DNA of 33,951 bases from an uncultured Oscillospiraceae bacterium (GTDB lineage Bacteria; Bacillota; Clostridia; Oscillospirales; Oscillospiraceae): NCBI GenBank assembly GCA_905233785.1, contig CAJOCV010000001.1, positions 1 to 33,951 on the forward strand. Direction: 5' to 3'. The notes beneath the pieces are model-generated. The model saw only the letters and a list, made by a program, of their open reading frames with translations, was not told the DNA's origin and made no database searches. A program made the translations under genes and the position numbers. Numbering within the stretch: the first letter of the stretch is position 1; the number at the start of each line of letters is the position of its first letter. This document shows, piece by piece, positions 8,191-16,709 of this stretch.

Positions 8191-9302
8191 AACATCGTCC
8201 GATAAAGCTCCATATACTGTCTGCTGACCTGATCGATCTCAAAGCGCGGATACGCATAGGCAGCGATACGCTCCGGATCGAAGCGGCCGCGCTGTGCGAT
8301 CATCTCCCGCATTCCGTCCGCCAGCGCCTCCACGCTCTCGCGCTCCACGACGATGGCGGTCTCCTCCGAAACGAGGGAGTTGGCGCCGCCGCTCTTCGTC
8401 ACGACGAGGGGCTTTCCGAGCAGCATGGCCTCCTGCACCGAGACGCCGGAGCATTCCAGAATGCTTGCCGAGATGCTGAAATCCATCTGCCGCAGGATCG
8501 AATAGACCTGTACCCTGTCGCACTGGCCGTAGAAAACGCAGCTCTCCGCGATGCCCAGCTCCCGGGCGAGCTTCTGATAATCGTCGAGATACGTTCCCCC
8601 GCCTACAATGTGCAGCAGGATGGGAAGCCCCTCTCTCACCAGACGCTGCAGCGCGGGCAGCAGATACTGGTAGCCCTTGATCTGCTTGTCATAAAAGGCC
8701 GCCACGATGCAGCAGTTGATAAAGCCTTCCCGCGCATACTGTTTTCCGTCCGCCGGAACGTCGGCGGGGTTCTGGATGCCGTTATAGATCACCCGAAAGC
8801 GCTCCTTCGGAAAGAGCGCTTGCAGGCGGCTTCTCGAATCCTCGGACACGCAGATGTTTTCGCGGCTGTTATGATAGGCGAAACGGTTGCGCAGGTAAGT
8901 CTTCTTGCTCTCAAGCCCCATGAGTTCGATGGCGTTGTGCTCGGTAATCACTACCGGGATGCCGTAGAGCTTCCCCATCTCCACGGCAAGACAGCCGGCT
9001 GAGGAGGCCACATGGGCGTGGATCACATCGGGCTTAAATTCGCGCAGCACTCTGGCAAAGGCGCGATAGGCGCGCATTCGGTTTTTGAGCCTCTCGCCGG
9101 GCGTCCAGCGGGAGCGCCAGGTCAGCAGCCCCCGCTCCTCCGCGCGGTGAAAGTCCGTGGGGATGGAGGGGTCAAAGGGGTAGAACAGGGCGGTATCGCA
9201 GTATTTTTTCAGCGCCATCGCCTGTTCATAGTGAAATACCCCCGCCGCCAGCTTTTCCGCGTCATAGGCGGTATACCACGACACGACGAACAGCACTCTC
9301 AT
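8187..9302 (-). CDS. Glycosyltransferase family 4 (GT-B)
   Basis: Retaining GT-B glycosyltransferase of 371 residues. The N-terminal domain has the usual FKPDVIHAHVASSAG and VVITEHNA stretches. The C-terminal domain carries VGGGTYLDDY, then SASILECSGVSVQEAMLLGKPLV, which holds the EX7E catalytic/nucleotide motif and the GxP loop. GT4 proteins use NDP-sugars such as GDP-mannose, UDP-HexNAc or dTDP sugars; the donor is not determinable here. GGAGAG sits eight bases before the ATG. The GNAT gene ends 15 bases upstream and the next GT2 overlaps its stop. Confidence 0.93.
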   Translation of the reverse strand: MRVLFVVSWYTAYDAEKLAAGVFHYEQAMALKKYCDTALFYPFDPSIPTDFHRAEERGLLTWRSRWTPGERLKNRMRAYRAFARVLREFKPDVIHAHVASSAGCLAVEMGKLYGIPVVITEHNAIELMGLESKKTYLRNRFAYHNSRENICVSEDSRSRLQALFPKERFRVIYNGIQNPADVPADGKQYAREGFINCCIVAAFYDKQIKGYQYLLPALQRLVREGLPILLHIVGGGTYLDDYQKLARELGIAESCVFYGQCDRVQVYSILRQMDFSISASILECSGVSVQEAMLLGKPLVVTKSGGANSLVSEETAIVVERESVEALADGMREMIAQRGRFDPERIAAYAYPRFEIDQVSRQYMELYRTML

Positions 9303-9317
9303 CTTACACTCTCTCCA

Positions 9318-9809
9318 TTACGCAAGATACCAAAGCAGCGCCGGATCGTCCTCCCTCGGCTCGTCGAGCAGCGGTCTGATCTCGGCAAAAGCCGCGCGGC
9401 GGCAGCCGTTTTTATCGTAAAAGCGCACGGCGCGCTCGTTTGCCCGGTTGACATACCAGTAAATATGGCGCAGGCCGTATTCTTCCTTCCCGATGCGGAG
9501 GATCTCCCGGATGGCAAAACGGGAATAGCCCTGTCCCATGGCGCATTTGCGCACCGTGATGGCAAACTCCGCGGCACTCCTTTCCGGGGAAATGGCCTTG
9601 AGGCTCACCGTGCCCATGTATTCGTCGGCGTCGTTTGCGATCGCAAGATGCAGGTTCTCCTGATCCTCCAGGCTCCGGGCAATGAAGCGCTGGCAATCCT
9701 CCAGCGTCTTTTCCGCAAAATTGGCCTGCATATATTCGACAACAGACGTGTCATGCATCCACTCCAGCATCAGCGGCGCGTCCTTGTTTTCCAGTTTTCG
9801 TAATTTCAT
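9318..9809 (-). CDS. GNAT acetyltransferase, possible sugar-nucleotide N-acetyltransferase
   Basis: A 163-residue GNAT-fold protein. The acetyl-CoA binding segment is modified (VRKCAMGQGYSRFAIREIL, with the Q/RxxGxG/A element reduced to MGQGYS), and the late YVNRANERAVRFYDKNG matches the conserved beta6-helix signature. It lies in the operon two genes after the FdtA/FdtB pair, which make a 3-amino-3,6-dideoxyhexose nucleotide. The inference is that it N-acetylates that amine, a step done by unrelated folds (FdtC/QdtC) in studied pathways and by a GNAT (WecD) on a 4-amino sugar. A generic RimJ/RimL-like role cannot be excluded. Confidence 0.82.
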   Translation of the reverse strand: MKLRKLENKDAPLMLEWMHDTSVVEYMQANFAEKTLEDCQRFIARSLEDQENLHLAIANDADEYMGTVSLKAISPERSAAEFAITVRKCAMGQGYSRFAIREILRIGKEEYGLRHIYWYVNRANERAVRFYDKNGCRRAAFAEIRPLLDEPREDDPALLWYLA

Positions 9810-9818
9810 CTTGCGCGT

Positions 9819-10886
9819 TTATCCTTCCGTACCATAAGTCGGCAGCTTTTGATCCAAAGCCGCAAAGGCTTTGCGTGTGATGGCCGTGTACACCGCGTCC
9901 ACGCCCCAGCAGAGCAGATAGATGCCTGCTACGCTCCCCAGCAGATGCGCCAGCAGAAACGGCAGCGGCTTTGCCGCGGCCGCGGCCGCACCGACACGCT
10001 GAACCAGCGGGATATTGAGCAGATAGCAGGTATAGCTGCTTTTTGCAAGGGTGTTGACAAACCGGCTCCTGAAGGAAAGCTTCAGCGAGGCGAGGAAGAG
10101 AAACACGGCCTCTAAGATCAGGATCGGATTGCAGTAAGCCCAGGCGAGATCGGGGGATACCAGACTCCACAGCCAGACAAGGCTCGCACACAGCAGAAAT
10201 CCCAAAAGGCAGCGGTGGAAAGACAGCTTTTTCCCAAGCTCCGACAGCCGGAGATACGCGCCGATGCAGTAGAGCAGCAGGAAGTTTACGACCGTGTAGC
10301 CGTACTGTCCTCCGTGCAGACTGACCGGGCTCATCCCTGTCAGTTCTGTCCCGGCCAGGCTCTCGAGCACGTCGACCGCGCACTGATAGAGGGAAAACAT
10401 CCCAAACAGCAGCAGCACCAGGCGCCTCAGCCCGCGCTCGGACAGAGAGCCAAGCAGCTTATGGATGTAAGGACTCAAAAGATAGATCGCCAGATAAAGC
10501 GTGACGTAATAGTTCGTTGGCAGCAGCGCCGCAAGCAGGGAGCGCAGACGCAGACTGTGCCCGACGACGCCGCTCACAAGGCTCAGCGCAAGCTGAAACA
10601 CGATCACCTGCGCCACCAGGCGAAGCGCCTTCCCGGTACTGACCGACCTGCGCTTACAGGAAAAATAGCCGGAAATCAGCAGGAAAATGTTGACCGACAC
10701 CGCCGTGAGCGCTTCCAGAAAGCGCAGAACGCCGGAATTTAGTCCCTGCGCACTGGTCAGGGCGCCGCCGTAATAGTTGTAGTGCAGCACGATCACGCCG
10801 CACGCGGCCAGCATCCGCAGAAGCTCGACTCCCGATTCTCTTGGCTGCCTGTTCTCAAGCGCCGCCTTCTGTTTCAAAGCACTCAC
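9819..10886 (-). CDS. Acyltransferase family 3 membrane protein
   Basis: Multi-pass membrane O-acyltransferase of 355 residues with about ten hydrophobic segments. The N-terminal ESGVELLRMLAACGVIVLHYNYY has the conserved Arg and His of acyltransferase-3 proteins, which O-acetylate or otherwise acylate surface polysaccharides. It starts with GTG at 10886, overlapping the aminotransferase stop by four bases (GTGA), so translation is coupled. It probably decorates the repeat unit. The position and nature of the acyl group are unknown. Confidence 0.88.
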   Translation of the reverse strand: MSALKQKAALENRQPRESGVELLRMLAACGVIVLHYNYYGGALTSAQGLNSGVLRFLEALTAVSVNIFLLISGYFSCKRRSVSTGKALRLVAQVIVFQLALSLVSGVVGHSLRLRSLLAALLPTNYYVTLYLAIYLLSPYIHKLLGSLSERGLRRLVLLLFGMFSLYQCAVDVLESLAGTELTGMSPVSLHGGQYGYTVVNFLLLYCIGAYLRLSELGKKLSFHRCLLGFLLCASLVWLWSLVSPDLAWAYCNPILILEAVFLFLASLKLSFRSRFVNTLAKSSYTCYLLNIPLVQRVGAAAAAAKPLPFLLAHLLGSVAGIYLLCWGVDAVYTAITRKAFAALDQKLPTYGTEG

Positions 10887-11983
10887 GCTCCAAATCCGTT
10901 GATCGCGTCGATCACATATTGTATTTCTTCGTCCGTCATGCCGTAGTACATGGGAAGGCTCAGCTCCGTCTCACTGATCTCCTCCGCGATCGGGAGCGCC
11001 CCCTTCTCAATGCCCAGGTCACGGTAGCATTCCTGCAAATGCATCGGGATCGGGTAGTGCTTGTTGGTGCCGATGCCCCGCGCGTTCAGATACGCCTCGA
11101 GCTCGGCGCGCTCACGGCAGCGGACGCCGAAGATATGCCACACGGGCACAGCCTCCTCCATCACATAGGGCAGCACGACGGCGGGATTTTTGATCTCGGC
11201 GAGATAGCGCGCGGCGATCCGCCGCCGATCGGCGTTCACGCGCTCCAGATGCGGCAGCTTTGCCGCGAGGAACGCCGCCTGCAGCTCATCCAACCGGGAG
11301 TTGTTGCCCTTGTAGATGTGGTGGTACTTATAGTCGGAGCCGTAGTTTCCGAGCGCGCGGATCTTCGCGGCGAGCGCGGGATCGTTTGTCACGGTCGCGC
11401 CGGCGTCGCCCAGCGCGCCGAGGTTCTTTCCGGGGTAGAAGCTGAAGCCGGCCGCGTCGCCGAAGGAGCCGACCCTGCGCCCCTTATAGGTCGCGCCGTG
11501 CGCCTGTGCGCAGTCCTCCACCACAAAGAGGCCGTGCTTTGCGGCGATCGCCAGGATGGGGTCCATGTCGCAGGCCTGGCCGTAGAGGTGCACCGGCATG
11601 ATGCAGCGGGTCTTTTCGCTGATCTTCTCCTCGATCCGGGCGGGGTCAAGGTTGAAGGTGCGCAGCTCGGGCTCAACAAAAACGGGCTTTGCCCCTACAT
11701 AGGTCACCGCCAGCGCCGTGGCGATATAGGTGTTCGAGGGCACGATGACCTCATCCCCCTCGCCGACGCCGAGCGCCTTGAGCGCCAGCATCAGCGCGTC
11801 GAGGCCGTTGCCCACACCGACGCAGTATTTCACGCCGCAATACGCGGCGAAGCTATCCTCAAACGCCTTGTCTTCCTCGCCCTCGATGTACCAGCTTCTG
11901 CGGTACACGCGCTCAAACGCGCCGCGCAGCTCGCTGTCCAGCTCGCGCTCCAGGGGCAGGAAGCTTACAAAAGGCACCTTCAT
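10883..11983 (-). CDS. DegT/DnrJ/EryC1/StrS aminotransferase, FdtB/QdtB-like
   Basis: PLP-dependent transaminase of 366 residues that would convert a dTDP-3-keto-6-deoxyhexose to the 3-amino sugar using glutamate. Visible residues are Asp157 in VVEDCAQAHGA (pairs with the PLP nitrogen) and Lys186 in FSFYPGKNLGALGDAG (Schiff base). The N-terminal YIEGEEDKAFEDSFAAYCG and the late HIFGVRC/HYPIPMHLQECY segments are typical of the 3-amino subgroup. Its ATG overlaps the stop of the FdtA-like ketoisomerase, which makes its substrate, strengthening the assignment. Whether the product is Fuc3N or Qui3N depends on the ketoisomerase stereochemistry and cannot be read. Confidence 0.92.
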   Translation of the reverse strand: MKVPFVSFLPLERELDSELRGAFERVYRRSWYIEGEEDKAFEDSFAAYCGVKYCVGVGNGLDALMLALKALGVGEGDEVIVPSNTYIATALAVTYVGAKPVFVEPELRTFNLDPARIEEKISEKTRCIMPVHLYGQACDMDPILAIAAKHGLFVVEDCAQAHGATYKGRRVGSFGDAAGFSFYPGKNLGALGDAGATVTNDPALAAKIRALGNYGSDYKYHHIYKGNNSRLDELQAAFLAAKLPHLERVNADRRRIAARYLAEIKNPAVVLPYVMEEAVPVWHIFGVRCRERAELEAYLNARGIGTNKHYPIPMHLQECYRDLGIEKGALPIAEEISETELSLPMYYGMTDEEIQYVIDAINGFGA

Positions 11984-12393
11984 TCTGTTTCTCCTTCCGA
12001 CTGTACCATTTTGAGAAATTCCGCGTAGTCGCGGATGTAATCCGACTCGTCATAATGCTGGGACGCCAGCACCAGCAGCACCGCGTCCGGCGAAAAATCA
12101 TACATCTCCCGCCACATGTTGTTGGCGATGTACAGCCCCTCCCAGGGCTTATCGAGCAGTACCTCGGCCTCCTCACGCCCGTCCTTGAGCCGGATGCGGC
12201 AGCTTCCGTGCACGCAGATCAAAATCTGCTCCAGGCGCTTGTGGGCGTGAAGCCCCCTTGTGACTCCCTCCGCGGTATCATATATATAATATACCCGGCG
12301 AACGGGAAACGGGATGTCCCGCTCCGCCTCCAGCGCGACAAGCTGCCCGCGATCGTCGCCGTGGGGCGGGAAACAGTATTTCTTGATTTCCAC
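11980..12393 (-). CDS. dTDP-4-keto-6-deoxyglucose 3,4-ketoisomerase (FdtA/QdtA, WxcM-like cupin)
   Basis: Small cupin of 137 residues that moves the keto group of dTDP-4-keto-6-deoxyglucose from C4 to C3. The family signature RGLHAHKRLEQ is at residues 46-56, with His49 and His51 at the positions known to be catalytic in FdtA. The substrate is the RmlB product encoded three genes upstream. It overlaps fdtB by four bases. The length matches the family (about 135-140). The short AT-rich stretch near 12280-12300 simply encodes YYIYDT. Confidence 0.93.
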   Translation of the reverse strand: MEIKKYCFPPHGDDRGQLVALEAERDIPFPVRRVYYIYDTAEGVTRGLHAHKRLEQILICVHGSCRIRLKDGREEAEVLLDKPWEGLYIANNMWREMYDFSPDAVLLVLASQHYDESDYIRDYAEFLKMVQSEGETE

Positions 12394-12402
12394 AGCTTCT
12401 TC

Positions 12403-13314
12403 CTACTTTCCTTTTGAGCTCAGCCTGACGCGCACAAGCGCGAGGCGGAATGCAAGCCAGCGCGGATCGGCCAAAAACTTGTATAGCGCCTTGAGCGCTT
12501 TTTGCGGCACGGTATTGTCGATCTTTTCCATCCGCAGCCGCCGCCGAAGCTCCGGATCCCGCGGATACTGCGCCTTCAGCAGCTGCAAAAAGGCTGCGCG
12601 ATCCGCCGCAAGGCGTCGGAGGTTTCCCTCTGTCGGCGAGGTGGACAGGCCGCTTCCCACTTCATAGAGCACCACCGTCTCGGGGAAAAACGCGATTTCC
12701 TCCCCGTCCAGCACGGCAAGATAGGTGCAGAAATCCTCCATGTACTTCACGCCCGGCGTCATGCGTAAAAGCAGCTCACGCAGATAAGCCGTATCGTAGA
12801 ACAACTGCGCGCCGCTGATATTGTCACCGTAAGCCACGAGGTTGCGCTTGAGCGAACGCAGTCCGCGGCGCTCATAGCTTGAAAGCCGCATCGGGATCGC
12901 AAGCTCCCCCTGTACGCGGCGCGCCCCGTCCTCAACGCTCACGGCGCGGAGCTTCCCGAAGGCGAGCTTCCCGCGTTTTTCGCGCATGAAAGCCCATATT
13001 CTCTCGAGCGTCTCTCGATCCGCCAGCGCGTCGCCCGCGCCGATGGGCTTTACATACTCCCCTCTGGCCGCCTCCAGCCCCGCGAGCAGGTTTTGAACCG
13101 TCCCCCGATTGACCGGTGAGAGCAGCAGGCGATACTGTTCAATGCCCTGCGCGGCGAAATACGCCTCCAAAAACGCCCTGTGGTTGTCCGCGGAACCGTC
13201 GTCACAGACGATGATCTCATAGTCTCCGATACTTTGATTGACAAGGGAGTCAAGTGTAAAGCGCAGGGAATCCTCGTCGGTATTGTAGGTGCACAGAACG
13301 ACGGAAAACTTCAT
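12403..13314 (-). CDS. Glycosyltransferase family 2
   Basis: A 303-residue GT-A transferase: FSVVLCTYNTDEDSLRFTL at the N-terminus, VCDDGSADN at about 35-43, and a VKYMEDFCTYL acid/base segment. The usual metal-binding DxD is reduced to IGAGDALAD, keeping one Asp, so metal binding may differ. GAGGG precedes the ATG by six bases. It begins one base after the rmlD stop, placing it between the rhamnose genes and the 3-amino-sugar genes; a rhamnosyl or amino-deoxyhexosyl transfer is plausible but unproven. Confidence 0.9.
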   Translation of the reverse strand: MKFSVVLCTYNTDEDSLRFTLDSLVNQSIGDYEIIVCDDGSADNHRAFLEAYFAAQGIEQYRLLLSPVNRGTVQNLLAGLEAARGEYVKPIGAGDALADRETLERIWAFMREKRGKLAFGKLRAVSVEDGARRVQGELAIPMRLSSYERRGLRSLKRNLVAYGDNISGAQLFYDTAYLRELLLRMTPGVKYMEDFCTYLAVLDGEEIAFFPETVVLYEVGSGLSTSPTEGNLRRLAADRAAFLQLLKAQYPRDPELRRRLRMEKIDNTVPQKALKALYKFLADPRWLAFRLALVRVRLSSKGK

Positions 13315-13315
13315 A

Positions 13316-14224
13316 TCAACCCTCGCTCTGCGTTTTCAGATAACGGTTCAGCGCGTCCTTCCAATCCGGCAGGGGCACGAAGCCCGCCTGTCTGAGCTTG
13401 CTTTTATCCAGGCGGCTGTTGAAGGGCCGCGCCGCCTTGCTCAGCCCGTATTCCGCCGTGCTCACCGGCGTGACGCGCACCTCCATCCCCGCCTGCCGAA
13501 AAATCTCACAGGCGAAGTCATACCAGCTGATATAGCCGCCCTCATTGGTGGCGTGGTAATAACCGTACTTCTCCGTCTCGATCATATCCACGAGCAGTCT
13601 TGCCAGATCCTCGGTATAGGTGGGCGTTCCGATCTGGTCATTCACGACGCGAAGCTGCGGATGGGTTCGGCCGAGCTTGAGCATGGTCTTGACGAAATTG
13701 TTCCCGTTGCGCCCGAAAACCCAGGCCGTGCGAACGATATAAAAGCGTCGAAGCGCGGAGGCAACGGCAAGCTCGCCGTCCAGCTTGCTCTGTCCGTAGA
13801 CATTGAGCGGGGCATACTCTTTGCAGTCAGGCTGCCAGGCCTCGCGTCCTTGGCCGCTGAACACATAGTCCGTGCTGATGTAGAGCATTTTCGCGCCGAC
13901 GCTCGCACAGGCCTCGCTCAGGTGCCGCGTCCCATCCACATTGACAGCGCGAACCTTCGGCAGGTTCTCCGCGTCCTCCGCCGCGTCCACCGCCGTCCAG
14001 GCGGCGCAGTGGATCACCGCGTCGGGTCTGAGCTGTCCGACAAGCTGCGACACCTGCCTCGCGTCCGTGATGTCCATAGCCACATAGGGCAGCGTGAGCA
14101 AATCCTCCGCGCCATGATACTGCCCGCTGCTGCCGCTGCCGTAAGCCTCATGCCCGCGCCGATCAAGCTCCAGCATCACGTCATGCCCGAGCTGACCGTT
14201 AACGCCCGTTACCAAAACCTTCAT
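13316..14224 (-). CDS. rmlD: dTDP-4-dehydrorhamnose reductase RmlD
   Basis: Last step of dTDP-L-rhamnose synthesis: NAD(P)H reduction of dTDP-4-keto-L-rhamnose. The 302 residues have the TGVNGQLG nucleotide-binding loop at 6-13, STDYVFSG at 117-124, and catalytic Tyr143/Lys147 in VYGQSK. The ATG at 14224 is chosen because the Rossmann strand begins directly there. A longer frame extends back into rmlB but is unsupported. It starts five bases after the rmlB stop. Confidence 0.96.
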   Translation of the reverse strand: MKVLVTGVNGQLGHDVMLELDRRGHEAYGSGSSGQYHGAEDLLTLPYVAMDITDARQVSQLVGQLRPDAVIHCAAWTAVDAAEDAENLPKVRAVNVDGTRHLSEACASVGAKMLYISTDYVFSGQGREAWQPDCKEYAPLNVYGQSKLDGELAVASALRRFYIVRTAWVFGRNGNNFVKTMLKLGRTHPQLRVVNDQIGTPTYTEDLARLLVDMIETEKYGYYHATNEGGYISWYDFACEIFRQAGMEVRVTPVSTAEYGLSKAARPFNSRLDKSKLRQAGFVPLPDWKDALNRYLKTQSEG

Positions 14225-14229
14225 ACTCT

Positions 14230-15249
14230 TCACCGATTCGCGTACATACGCTCGTAATAGTTTCTGTATTCGCCGCTGATGATCGTCTCCCACCAGCTCT
14301 TGTGGCTGAGATACCATTCGATGGTTTTGTCGATGCCGTCGGCGAAGCGCGTCTCCGGCAGCCACCCAAGCTCGTCGTGGATTTTGGTGGGGTCGATGGC
14401 GTAGCGCAGATCGTGTCCTTTGCGGTCGCCCACAAAGGTGATAAGCTCCTCAGACTTGCCGAGCTTTGCGCAGATGAGCTTTACGATGTCGATATTCTTC
14501 ATCTCGTTGTGCCCGCCGATGTTGTACACCTCGCCCACGCGCCCCTTGTGGATGATGAGGTCGATGGCCTTGCAGTGATCCTCCACATACAGCCAGTCAC
14601 GCACGTTTTCGCCCGTGCCGTAGACGGGCAGGGGCTTGTCGTTGAGCGCGTTTGCGATCATCAGGGGGATCAGCTTCTCCGGGAAGTGATAGGGTCCGTA
14701 ATTGTTTGAGCAGCGGCTGATGCTCACCGGGAGACCGTAGGTACGGTGGTAGGCCTGCACCAGCAGGTCGGCGCTCGCCTTGGAGGCGCTGTAGGGGCTG
14801 CTGGTGTGGATGGGCGTCTTCTCTGTGAAAAAGAGATCGGGTCGATCCAGCGGCAGATCACCGTAAACCTCGTCCGTGGACACCTGATGGTAGCGCTCAA
14901 TGCCGTACTTGCGGCAGGCGTCCATCAGCACCTGGGTGCCGAGGATATTGGTCTGCAGGAAGATTTCCGGCGTCTCGATGGAACGATCCACATGGCTCTC
15001 GGCGGCAAAGTTTACCACCATGTCCGGGTGCTCCTTCTCGAAGATCTCATAGATCCCGGCCCGGTCACAGATATTGGTTTTATAAAATGTAAAGCGAGGG
15101 TTCTCCATCGCTCTTGCCAGCGTGGACATGTTGCCCGCATAGGTCAGGCAATCGATGCAGAGAATGCGATCCTCCGGGTGCCTGTCCAGCATATAATAGA
15201 CGAAGTTGGAGCCGATAAAGCCGGCGCCGCCGGTCACAATAATGTTCAT
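14230..15249 (-). CDS. rmlB: dTDP-glucose 4,6-dehydratase RmlB
   Basis: Extended SDR of 339 residues producing dTDP-4-keto-6-deoxyglucose. In this cluster that intermediate serves two branches: RmlC/RmlD to L-rhamnose and FdtA/FdtB to a 3-amino-3,6-dideoxyhexose. The GGAGFIGS loop is at 7-14, Thr125-Asp126-Glu127 in STDEVYGDLP form the dehydratase triad, and Tyr153/Lys157 lie in YSASK. Length is typical. It begins ten bases after the rmlC stop. Confidence 0.98.
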   Translation of the reverse strand: MNIIVTGGAGFIGSNFVYYMLDRHPEDRILCIDCLTYAGNMSTLARAMENPRFTFYKTNICDRAGIYEIFEKEHPDMVVNFAAESHVDRSIETPEIFLQTNILGTQVLMDACRKYGIERYHQVSTDEVYGDLPLDRPDLFFTEKTPIHTSSPYSASKASADLLVQAYHRTYGLPVSISRCSNNYGPYHFPEKLIPLMIANALNDKPLPVYGTGENVRDWLYVEDHCKAIDLIIHKGRVGEVYNIGGHNEMKNIDIVKLICAKLGKSEELITFVGDRKGHDLRYAIDPTKIHDELGWLPETRFADGIDKTIEWYLSHKSWWETIISGEYRNYYERMYANR

Positions 15250-15259
15250 AACATACCTC

Positions 15260-15811
15260 CTAAAACATAACCCCAGCCTGTGACAGCGTCGGGTGCCCGG
15301 TATCCTTTTCGCTTAAAATGAGCGCGTCCGTCTCGGGCCAGTCGATGGCGATCTCCGGGTCGTTCCACAGGATGCCGCCCTCGTCCTCCGGATGATAGAA
15401 ATCGTCGCACTTATAGGCAAATTCGGCGGTCTCGCTCAAGACGAGAAAGCCATGCGCAAAGCCGCGCGGAATCATCAGCTGCCGCTTGTTCTCGGCGGAG
15501 AGCAGAGCGCCGACCCACTGACCGTAGGTCTCGCTCCCCCGGCGGAGGTCAACCGCCACATCGAACACCTCACCGTGCAGCACCCGCACAAGCTTGGCCT
15601 GGGGATGGGTCTTCTGAAAGTGCAGCCCGCGCAGCACTCCCTTGCGGGAGCTGGACTGATTGTCCTGCACGAAGCGGTAGTCAAGCCCCGCCTCGCGGAA
15701 CGCGTTCTCCTGATAGGTCTCCATAAAATAGCCTCGCTGATCGCCATAACACTTCACGTCGATCAGATACACGCCCTTGAGCTTTGTCTCCGTAAATATA
15801 AAGTTACTCAT
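15260..15811 (-). CDS. rmlC: dTDP-4-dehydrorhamnose 3,5-epimerase RmlC
   Basis: Cupin-fold epimerase of 183 residues acting on dTDP-4-keto-6-deoxyglucose. Conserved elements are DQRGYFMETY (24-33), VQDNQSSSRKGVLRGLHFQ (48-66, catalytic His64 in RGLHFQ), DLRRGSETYGQW and YKCDDFYHPEDEGGILWND. The ATG at 15811 (MSNFIFTETK) with GAGAGG upstream fits the family start. The open frame extends a further 86 codons upstream, but that stretch lies antisense-like over rmlA in another frame and is unsupported. Confidence 0.97.
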   Translation of the reverse strand: MSNFIFTETKLKGVYLIDVKCYGDQRGYFMETYQENAFREAGLDYRFVQDNQSSSRKGVLRGLHFQKTHPQAKLVRVLHGEVFDVAVDLRRGSETYGQWVGALLSAENKRQLMIPRGFAHGFLVLSETAEFAYKCDDFYHPEDEGGILWNDPEIAIDWPETDALILSEKDTGHPTLSQAGVMF

Positions 15812-15821
15812 ACGCAACCTC

Positions 15822-16709
15822 TCAATATCTGATTTCGCCCTCTGCGACCTTGCGCAGGTGTTGCCCGTAAGGGGATTTCCCGTACTTCTCCGCCGCGGCG
15901 AGAAGCTGTTCTTTCCGGATCCAGCCCTTGTTATAGGCAATCTCCTCCGGCGCGGAGATGGTGATCCCCTGCCGGTTCTGCACCATCTGCACAAAGGAGC
16001 CAGCGTCAGCAAGGCTGTCCATCGTGCCGGTATCGAGCCAGGCGAAGCCGCGCCCGAGAAGCTGCACATCCAGCAGCCCGTCGCGAAGATACATCTCGTT
16101 GAGCGCGGTGATCTCCAGTTCCCCCCGGGCGGAGGGTTTGACCTGCCAGGCGCGTTCGCTCACGCCGGCCGGGTAAAAGTACAGGCCGGTAACAGCGTAA
16201 TTGCTCTTGGGAACCTTCGGCTTTTCTTCAATCGAGACCGCCCGCCCGTCCTCGCCGAAGGACACGACGCCGAAGCGTTCCGGGTCGGGTACGTAATAGC
16301 CGAATACCGTGGCGCGATGATTCTTCTCCGCGTCGTCCGCGGCCGCCTGCAGGACGCGGCGGAAGCCGTTGCCGTAAAAGATATTGTCGCCCAGGATCAT
16401 GGCGCAGGCGTCAGTGCCGATGAAGCCCTCCCCGAGCTGGAAAGCCTGCGCCAGGCCGTCGGGCGAAGGCTGCACCATGTAGGACAGCTGAATGCCAAAC
16501 TGCGTCCCGTCGCCCAGGAGGCGTTCAAAATTGGGCAGATCTGTCGGCGTGGAAATAATCAAAATCTCCCGAATTCCCGCCAGCATCAGCGTCGAAAGCG
16601 GATAATAGATCATGGGCTTGTCATAAACCGGCAGCAGCTGTTTGCTCGTCACCATCGTGAGCGGGTAAAGCCGCGTCCCCGCGCCGCCGGCAAGAATGAT
16701 TCCTTTCAT
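15822..16709 (-). CDS. rmlA: Glucose-1-phosphate thymidylyltransferase RmlA
   Basis: Makes dTDP-glucose from dTTP and glucose-1-phosphate, the committed entry to the dTDP-sugar pathways here. The 295 residues start MKGIILAGGAGTRLYPLT and continue SKQLLPVYDKPMIYYPL (22-38), with MILGDNIFYG and EKPKVPKSNYAVTGLYFY further in. The ATG at 16709 overlaps the polymerase stop by four bases (ATGA) and has GAGGTG upstream; a GTG at 16718 would add three residues. Confidence 0.98.
   Translation of the reverse strand: MKGIILAGGAGTRLYPLTMVTSKQLLPVYDKPMIYYPLSTLMLAGIREILIISTPTDLPNFERLLGDGTQFGIQLSYMVQPSPDGLAQAFQLGEGFIGTDACAMILGDNIFYGNGFRRVLQAAADDAEKNHRATVFGYYVPDPERFGVVSFGEDGRAVSIEEKPKVPKSNYAVTGLYFYPAGVSERAWQVKPSARGELEITALNEMYLRDGLLDVQLLGRGFAWLDTGTMDSLADAGSFVQMVQNRQGITISAPEEIAYNKGWIRKEQLLAAAEKYGKSPYGQHLRKVAEGEIRY

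Noticed and set aside
12275..12300. AT-rich island resembling an internal promoter in the fdtA-like gene
   Set aside because: It encodes the conserved YYIYDT stretch, and no -35 element lies at a suitable distance from the -10-like words.
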